From Bradysia coprophila (lineage: Eukaryota; Arthropoda; Insecta; Diptera; Sciaridae): a stretch of DNA of 64,000 nt. This document shows, one piece after another, positions 56,160 to 64,000 of the stretch. The first letter of the stretch is position 1, and each line of letters opens with the position of its first letter. The notes below the pieces were generated by a model that saw only the letters and a program-made list of their open reading frames with translations, did not search any database and was not told the DNA's origin. The position numbers were made by a program, and so were the translations under genes. The DNA lies in assembly GCF_014529535.1 (NCBI RefSeq), contig NC_050738.1, positions 12,540,062-12,604,061 on the forward strand, in the 5' to 3' direction.

Positions 56160-57771
56160 GAGACGTAGGAAGCAGATCGAAATTGTAGTCAACATCACCA
56201 TCTTCACGTTGCACATTTTGGTGCTGCAGTGGTGAATGTAATCAAACTTCAATCTCTAAAACTATGCTCAATCTGACATAAGGATTTGTTGTAATAGAAT
56301 ATTATTAAAGGTGACTATTCATTTGATTCAATGTTTGATTCAAACCCAAAACACTCAAAATGAGTCTTTCGATACAAGTACTATCTAGCTCAACCGTCGT
56401 GCCACTAAAACTTTGAAGAGTGGTTAGAATGTCAATCCTTTTATTAATTTTAAATGTCGATGGCAGCTGGTAATTACCCATAAACCAAACCCAATTCTCC
56501 GTCAATCCAAGCAAAGACACGACCTGCTAAATTCGTCAACAGGTAAATATATGTATGTTAAAATTGATGAAGTAAAAGATTTTGAATCAAGCTGTTGAAG
56601 GAACGTCGAAGAAGTAACTGAAAACTGACTCGAAAATTATGCCGATGACATAACATGAAGTGAATCAACGCAGTGCGTTGAGTGAATTGCTAAACATTTG
56701 TGATAACACTAACGTAATGGTTGAAATAATAAGTCAAACTTCATATCTCATATTGTGCAATTTATGATGATCTCAGCTATTAATAATTATGTCTGGCGCT
56801 AAAATAACAACAGCAATCACCTCGACATTCACACACATATGTAAGTACCACAAAAATATTGAACAAATGGAAAAATGCGAAAAATGTGACACAAACATGG
56901 GCCTGATTTATTTACGTTTCTGTACACTCATTCAACTTTATCTGGTCGCTATTTCTGTGTTCAATGATCAAGATTATTTATTTTTTTACAAAAATTTTCC
57001 AGAACGACCTCTCCGTCTGTTTATAAAGTCAAAAGCGTAAGATTTGCTTAACTCTTCTGTTTGTTTTTTTTTTTCGTTGTTCATTTCATTTATATTTATA
57101 GCTAAATGGAATATTCCGTTGAGCTTGAGCAGGGAAATTGATTGAAAACTCATTTTGGTTTTTTTTTTGTTTAAAAATTTTGAAAGGATAGATTTTATTG
57201 ATTGGAATAAAGTTGCACAAATTCATCATGGTTAGACTAACAATCGCTAATTTTATGTTAATAGAATTTGATTTGTCTGGAGGATAATTTTTATCGGGTG
57301 TGTTGTAACAACACCGCCCACTAATGTACTTAAAACTAGAACACACATCATCATCATAATTATTAAGGTGACAACTACACACATCGATTAACTGCATCTT
57401 GAATTTAAAAATTGTTTTTGTTTGTTTGTGTAGTTTATGGTCTGCAATATTGTGGTCGCACATAACTCTTCTTTTTTATTTTATCTTTTCAACACAAAAA
57501 CGAATAATTATTTAACTTTGTCACTCACAGAACACGGCACAAATATTTTTTTTTTATTCCTAATTGTAAATAAAATATTTAAAAAAGAAATTGTTGCGAT
57601 ATCTTCTCATAAACAATGGTTTCGTAAATGAAAATTGTAAATTATTAAACGAAAATTACCGCACATACACACACATACACACGTACACGTAATTTTTCGG
57701 CTTGTATAAGGTGTGACGGTATAAATGTATTGACGAAGGGCACCTCCGACAACTGACACCGCGTAAAATTT
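56160..57771. other. Intergenic stretch, no gene recognised
   Basis: Open frames here lack splice-site support and protein-like composition. The 3' UTR of the 89-aa gene lies at the right edge. A CACA-rich stretch occurs at about 57660-57690. Confidence 0.4.
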
Positions 57772-58283
57772 TCATTTTAACTTTTTGAATGCCCGAATTT
57801 TCTCCTCAATCTGTGGAGTCAAAGCATCGTACATATTTTTGTAGTGCAGATCGTTGGTCTGGACGTATTTCAACATAATTGCTTGCTGAAAACGAACCAA
57901 ATCATAGATCTCGGGTGAGCTCTTGAACACGGATCTGTCGTAATTTACGGTTACTTTTGATGGTGCTGGATTCGCCTGCATTATATAAAATGTTGAAATG
58001 ATTAGAACAATCAAATGTGGATAATAGGTGCCGCAATTTTCATAAGAAACAATTCCCAAAGATAAAACAAAAGAACTCTTTCGTTTCATTTGTCCGAGTT
58101 GTTTCTTGTGCAAATTACGGTAGATATAGTAACATACAATGCGATATACTACACGTATTGAGTCGTAAACTTGAACAAAATGGACAAAAAACGTTTCACA
58201 CTCAATTTTCATTATACCTTTTTCGATTTAAGCGATAAGTCGCTAAACAAATGTTGTGTATTGGATATATTACTGGAGTTCAT
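57772..58283 (-). CDS. Small two-exon gene, 89-aa protein of unknown function
   Basis: Exon 1 is 58283-58218 and exon 2 is 57975-57772; both splice sites are canonical and phase 0 is kept. The protein starts MNSSNISNTQHLFSDLSLKS and ends with a charged helix-forming C terminus (IYDLVRFQQAIMLKYVQ ... LTPQIEEKIRAFKKLK). There is no signal peptide or membrane segment, so it is probably intracellular. The helical C-terminal half looks conserved-protein-like, but I do not recognise the family. The stop at 57772-57774 is followed by AT-rich DNA. The gene is supported by splice phase and composition only; a longer upstream exon cannot be excluded. Confidence 0.6.
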
Positions 58284-61200
58284 CTTTATTGAATCGATAA
58301 AAAAGAATATTTCGAAAACATACGAGTAAATTGATTGAAATTTACCACACTCAGCCGGATTGTTTGTATGGTTTGTTTTTGTTTATGTTTTACTAAATGC
58401 CTATGCTGTAGCTGTTTTGCCGTAGGTCATGAATTAGTAGCGAAAGTTCGTGAAGATCTGAAAAATTCGCTTTAACAAAACGTGCAAATGTTTCCGCTTT
58501 AACTGTCGAACACCAACTAAACGAAAGCAACGGACTGAAAATTTATGGCTCAGAGTTGCTTTTCGTTCGTGTGAATCACGATTGCTTTTATGTACACTCG
58601 TAACGCATACATACCATTTGCAGAGCCGCACTAGTTAAATTTAGTGTTAGTTGTCTGTTAGCGTAGACAATGACAAAAATTAGCTCTGGCCAGTGTTCTC
58701 TTACTGGTGTCGAAGAAATCGACTTTTCCACGAGTTACTTTTATTACAATGCGCGATAAATACTTCTTCGGAAACTCTACAACCAAAAGTTTGTACAAAA
58801 TAAAGGAAATTTGCATTGTGTCCCAACATAACGCAGATTCATCCGTTGTTTGTCATTGACGTTGTGAGTTTTATTATCGACGAGCTTTTATTGTTTCATT
58901 ATAACCACAACAATGAGCTTACGAGTACACCCCTGTGCTTAGTGCACAACGCAATGGAAAATTCCCATTTCTATGCGTGTGCACAATTTTGCATACATTC
59001 TGAAGAAGGGTTTATTCATTGCATTTACCCAGTTGCTTTTACATAAAATTGTTATCAAAATTATTAAAATGCGATAACTTTCAGATGACTTTTCGACCTG
59101 ACATTAAAAATGTATTGGAAACGACAGCACGACGTTCCATTAATGTCCATTTTTTTTTATTTATTTAAATCAATACGACAACGTCATCATTTTACATTCT
59201 CATATGATAAAAACGTATCTAGTGAAGGTGTTACTTGTGTTACCTACTTGAACACAGTGTAACTACTTCTATAACTACAAGATACATACAGTTTTAGAGT
59301 GTTTAGTCAGCTACTCTCAAAGATGATCAAAGACATGTCCATTAGTCGGATTGGTTAGTAAACACTGTTTACCAAACAGTTAAGTGTTATTTATGTGGGA
59401 TGATAATGAAGAAGCTGTATCATTATAGCATGACATGTCGACCATATAAGTCGATTCTTACCGAACACGCAGCTTAGAAGTGATCATACAATTACTTATT
59501 AACTGCTATCTATTTACTTAAGAATATGAGTGTATTGGTCTCATCACATTTATTTGGATATATTCTAAAAGTATATCAAAATATCTACAAAACAGATTAG
59601 ATATTCAGTAAGTACTGGTAATGTCACAAAACTCCTGTACTGGGGAGCTTTTTTAAGTTTCCATTTCGGGTCAAATGCAAATGCTTTTCGCAATTTATGT
59701 CTGGACGAATATCCTGCTGAACATGTTGATAGATATGTTTGATTTTCTCAACAATTCATACCACTAAAATACCGTATGTTTAACATACTATGTTATAACA
59801 GCTATACTCTTGTGTTAATCGTAAATTTAGTCGTAGTGCGTGCAACATTTAATTTTTTGAGGGGGTAACGACTTTCTTTTCTAAGGATTACTCCGTGAAT
59901 TTTCGGATGCGTAAGCACAAACAGCGTAGGATTGGGGGATTAGGTTTCTTGACTGTTTGTTTAGTGATCTTTAAAAAAATAGTAATAATGACACCAGTTC
60001 GCTTGATGGTGGCACCATAATGATGTTCGTTCAGCTTGTTGTCTTGCATTCTTATAGCTACAAAGTAGGAACATTTTCATCAGAATTTTACTCTTCGAAA
60101 TTTTCCCGAAGAAACCACATTCTAATGTTTTGTATTTTGACATTGGAAAGCCGAAATAAGTGAAAAATTGGAGAATTTATCGTTTTCTGACCTTTGGTAG
60201 TACCTACAGACTACGCACCAAGGTGCGTCCAAGGCGAATTTCGTTAAGAATTCAACACTCCCGACGAAACTACATTTTCATTTTTTGTATTTTGGCATTG
60301 TGGAGCTGAAATGTGACAAAAACACAATTGTGGAGTGGGGAAACCAATATCTCGAGTATCGACCAAAATCGACCTATTCACTTGACCCATGATATATCTG
60401 GGGGACTATTCCACGTCGATTAACTTTCTCAAACTCTCTCGGCGTACTCAGCCCTACGGCTTCTTCTACAGTGAGTGTATTAGTTGGGAATTTTATTCTT
60501 ATTATTCGTTAAACCATGAAAAAAGCATATTTTCAAAAATCATTGAGTATCGGGCGTTATTTTTCAGGGGAAGACACGACAGTGGTCTGAGTTAATATGG
60601 TTCATGTTCGAGATAAGGTGCATCATCTACCATAAAAATTATCCAGATCGGTTTTTACTCAACGTAAAGTTGTGCCACATAAAAATTTCTGATTTTTCAT
60701 TTTTTCTAGCGCTTATTTCGGCTTATTTTTAGATCCGACGGTAAGTAAAAAAATGGTTCCCGGTACCTCCATTTTCTAGCGCAAACCACTTGATTTTCAG
60801 TTCCACTTCAGTTGTAGTTTTACTGGTGAAGTTAAACGTTTTTGTTAACTTGCTCTCCCGATCACAGTAATTTTGGTTGGGCTTGGGCAGGCATAATGTT
60901 GCACTTGAAGTGAAAAGGCTTGAAATTATTGATAGAAATTTTAATTTTACAATAAAAACGTCATAAGGGAATGTAATGAGGATTGTTAAATTATTAATTA
61001 CAAAAAATTAAAATTTTAAATGCCTTGCTTGAGATTCATAAACGAGCACAAGAGTTAAGGCGATTATCACAATGCAATTAAATTTATGGTAAATGTTGTA
61101 GACTGATTGAATGAAATAATTAATTGGTATCGTTTCGGTAAATTGCTTATTAGAATGGAAGTCCTGCATTTTTTGTTGTTGTTGTTGTTGTTTTTAAAAA

Positions 61201-61321
61201 GAGTCTCGATGGTCTCGATGCACTCAGCGCACTGCACGTGCGAGTCAGCTACCAAATTTTTCCAATTTTCTTTACTGCGCAAAAATTTGCTTCTTCCACT
61301 GTCCAGATCCAGTACTCTATA
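58284..61321. other. Intergenic stretch with a diverged direct repeat
   Basis: No gene is supported. Two diverged direct copies are visible at about 60105-60180 and 60259-60340 (TCCCGAAGAAACCACATTCT and TCCCGACGAAACTACATTTT, each followed by TTTTGTATTTTG). A GTTGTT run occurs at about 61175. Confidence 0.4.
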
Positions 61322-62495
61322 TGGGTAATTCCATGGTTAGTTGCGTTACAAATTTCGTTATCTGTGAGTCATAAAGTTAATTGTGCTGGCTATGTTTTGC
61401 GGTAACAATTCAGTCTATAAATTTTCTAATACTCAGGAGACACAGTGCTTTCATACCAACAACAATTGGAATTTATAGCCTGCGAAGTCTGACTTGTGTG
61501 ATCGCAAATGTCGGCGGTTAGTTGCGTTACACGTTTGTGACTTTTCGAAAAATTTTCACCAAATAAAAACTGATTTAAGTAAACTTTTTTTCCCTGAAAG
61601 CTATGGTCATGACGAGCAGTTTAAGCCCAATATGAGGTTGGTAACCCAAAATTTGGGGGAGATATGTCTAAAAAAGTGATATTTTTCGGAGGTCATAAAT
61701 AGCCAGAAATATTTTTTTTTCACAATTGGTGGTTGTTACCCCACAGAAAATGTTGTTTCGGCTCAAAACCGTTTAAAATAATGGTTACAAAATTTTTCGA
61801 GATAATCTCGACGAGTTAAAATTCGAGGATGACTTTTATCACCACTGGGAAGCTGTTATCACCTACTTTACTCACCCAACTAACCTGATTGACTCAAAGT
61901 TTTTTTTCTCGTGAAGTCATATGCTGTAGCTTTCGAATGACACCGATCTTCAGTTTTTATTTGAAAAAATGTAATTTCGGCAACGTTTGGGTCGAAGTGA
62001 TTTTACCTTACTTCGAAGCAGAATGAACCAAAAATCTTCAAAAAATTTAATTTCGTGTCATTTGGAGCAATTGTGGAATTATATGGTCCACATCTACAGG
62101 AAAACAAATTTCAAAAATCATTTGAGATTTATTGAGAATATCTCGGAATGTCGAATACAAACAAACACTTTTTGGTCATGTCTCCCCGAGACCGCATTTT
62201 ACAATAACCTCGTATTGGTGTCAAACTACGCGTCTTGTCAATAGCTTTCAGCAAAAAAAAAAGTTTAGTGAAATCGGTTCAGGTTTCGTGAAATAAACTA
62301 GAATTTTCAAAAATTTTCTGAAAACAAGCATACATTTTTATGGTTGTATCTCCCCGATATTTTTGGCCACCGACGTAATATGGGGCTTAAACGACGCGTC
62401 TGGTCAACAGCTTTCAAGGAAAAAAAAGTTTGCCGAAATCGCATTTCAATTGGTGAAAATATTTCGAACAGTCACAAATTAGCTGGAATTACCCA
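61322..62495. mobile_element. Putative TA-flanked element, about 1.17 kb
   Basis: The short inverted ends are TGGGTAATTCCA and the complement TGGAATTACCCA less one mismatch region, each flanked by TA (61320-61321, 62496-62497). The interior includes two diverged direct copies of a block of about 150 bp (about 62170-62280 and 62340-62445, each with TCTCCCCGA, ACGCGTCTTGTCAA or ACGCGTCTGGTCAA, and GCTTTCA). No transposase is visible. Ends are short, so this call is tentative. Confidence 0.5.
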
Positions 62496-62497
62496 TA

Positions 62498-62578
62498 GTT
62501 CCACTCATGTTTGAAGAGCGTTGAGTTCCACTCATGCTTGAAGAGCGTTGAGTTCCACTCATGCTTGAAGAGCGTTGA
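62498..62578. repeat. Three tandem copies of a 27-bp unit
   Basis: The unit is GTTCCACTCATGCTTGAAGA followed by GCGTTGA. Copies 2 and 3 are identical and copy 1 differs at one base. It ends 14 bp before the stop codon of the DUF229 gene and would be in its 3' UTR. Confidence 0.9.
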
Positions 62579-62591
62579 CTCACACTTCTTT

Positions 62592-64000
62592 TTACATAAA
62601 ACTGTTACAGTAACAGTAGAGCTTGACTTCATAATCGTCGACACATTGACTTTGCTTGCCATATAAATTTACCCTACTTATTGTTCCCGTAATGTTCGCT
62701 GAACCATGATTAAAAACCCGAACAGTTGCCTCAAACTCCGCGAATCCTGGCTTCGTTTGCAATCGCACGCTAATGTCCTCGAATTTATTTTCATCCTTTT
62801 CGAAACCCTTAATGTCCGAGCTCGATGAAAAGACATTCGCATTCGAAATGGAATTTAATGATAGCGGCTGACATTGGGGGAACCTTTTGACGATTTTATT
62901 TAGATGTTGAACGATTAGACGGGCCGATTTAAGGACTCTGCTATCCGTTGTTGATAATTCTTGTACCTCATGGCATGTACACCAATGTGGTGATATTTCA
63001 GCTAAGCTGCACGATCTCGACGCTGGTATTGGTAAAAATAAGCTGATGCCTCGGGGCATTGGGTCCGTTTCCAGTAATTCATGTGATCGTTTTTGTATGG
63101 ACTCATTGGTAATTACGTCTAGGTTTGATAGATCACGAAGTGTTTCGTACAAATCGAAATGCGTAGTTAATTGTCGTCGATTCTTGAGCAAATTCTTGAC
63201 AGCATTTGGAAATCTGAGCGGAAACGATTTTGGTGGGACGATGAATAGGGCTGGTTGCCTTTCTTCCATCATACCCTGGTAAGTATTGCGAAACGAACCG
63301 AATCGTAAACCGTGATCGCTCATTATGAAGAGGAATGTGTTGTCTATGGTTTGTGCGGGTAAGCTGGACAGAAATTCTGAAAAAAAAATCGAATTCGATT
63401 TCATTGTCCCATCTAAAATACCTGAGAACTGACCTGAAAAACTATCGTCAATCAACTGCGGACTCAGCAAATCATCATGACTATAGCTTGATGACCAAAA
63501 GAACGAGAAATACGCCTTCGATCCAATGGATTGTATAAATTTGGTGATATATTCAACGAACAAGTCAAACGAATTTCTGTATCCCAAGCAATAGTAGGTA
63601 TTGACCACTCGTTTCGACTCTTTGCTTCGTTCCATTTCCATTACAATCGGCCGTAAATAGAAATCGGTTGGTTGTCTGGAAAATCCACCACGAAAATAGT
63701 TGAACAATCCCAGCCATCCCGTGTCTTCGGCAAACAATGTGGAGTAGTTTTGTGTTTTGAATTTGTCCCAAATGAAGTGGCACCGATCGAACGTAGTGTT
63801 ATCGTAGGGAACGCAAGCGTCAATAATTTCGTCCTTATCTAAACCGGTAAGAACTGAAAGATGAAGGTTTTCATTAGTCGTTATATTCAACGAATGTCTT
63901 TGTCTCAAATAAATGCACCTGGCACTAAGTTCGGGTAGGTATTGTCTTCTAATTTATTGTAGCCAAAAAACTCAATTGCTCTCAAGTCGTTTAACATCAC
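62592..64000 (-). CDS. DUF229 sulfatase-like protein (C-terminal part, runs off the window)
   Basis: Member of the DUF229 family (PF02995), an alkaline-phosphatase/sulfatase-like fold common in insects and nematodes; substrate unknown. Exons: 64000 (edge)-63919, 63853-63434 and 63376-62592, about 428 residues in view; the N-terminal part with any signal peptide lies beyond 64000. Motifs: LRAIEFFGYNKLEDNTYPNL, TGLDKDEI, FFWSSSYSHDDLLSPQLIDD and FIMSDHGLRFG, whose DHG is the usual metal-binding Asp-His. The C terminus ends in CVDDYEVKLYCYC, typical of the family. The second intron (57 nt) is open and divisible by three, so retention would add 19 residues without a stop. Likely secreted or lysosomal by family, an inference. 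Confidence 0.9.

Noticed and set aside
58816-59046. 76-aa plus-strand open frame
   Set aside because: Composition is not protein-like in a clear way and no promoter, splice or homology support is visible.

Overview
The window looks like nuclear DNA of an insect, probably a dipteran. It is AT-rich, coding exons are split by many GT-AG introns of about 55-70 nt, and the genes are animal families: CD39-type NTPase, Pect/PCYT2, a CLIP serine protease homologue, an insulin-receptor relative, Ge-1/EDC4 and DUF229. The heavy load of foldback repeats and two secreted repeat proteins would fit a lower dipteran such as a fungus gnat, but that placement is an inference. No bacterial-style operon, rRNA gene, functional tRNA gene or CRISPR array was seen.

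Layout. 1-7.8 kb is gene-free and packed with palindromic elements, inverted-repeat transposon remnants and a tRNA-derived SINE head. 7.85-11.4 kb (+) holds two secreted repeat proteins: an intronless protein with six 48-residue repeats and an acidic tail, and a 4-exon DUF5648-like protein with a Thr-rich mucin-type linker. 14.6-18.0 kb (-) is an ecto-NTPDase with three alternative first exons. 20.7-29.2 kb (+) is ethanolamine-phosphate cytidylyltransferase (9 exons); its third intron carries a hAT-like element with a decayed jockey-type reverse transcriptase inside. 33.4-35.7 kb (+) is a CLIP-domain serine protease homologue lacking the catalytic Ser. Tail-to-tail with it, 36.2-41.5 kb (-) is an insulin-receptor-like protein with the whole ectodomain and a transmembrane segment but no kinase, i.e. 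a decoy receptor. 42.3-47.0 kb is another cluster of foldback repeats. 48.0-54.0 kb (-) is Ge-1/EDC4, the mRNA decapping scaffold, with one apparent 1-nt frameshift. 55.4-56.0 kb (+) is the broken 3' end of a non-LTR retrotransposon. 57.8-58.3 kb (-) is an unrecognised two-exon gene for an 89-aa protein. 62.6-64.0 kb (-) is the C-terminal part of a DUF229 sulfatase-like protein that runs off the window.

Exon models were built by hand from splice sites and reading phase. For NTPase, Pect, the protease homologue, the decoy receptor, the DUF5648 gene and the 89-aa gene the summed exon length is an exact multiple of three. For Ge-1 it is one base over, which matches the frameshift.

The genes are not an operon and most are unrelated housekeeping or signalling genes. 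Two themes stand out. One is secreted or dead-enzyme proteins that could act as binders (48-aa repeat protein, DUF5648 protein, protease homologue, decoy receptor). The other is a set of palindromic elements with different arms but similar GC-rich loops, which I consider the least explained structure here.
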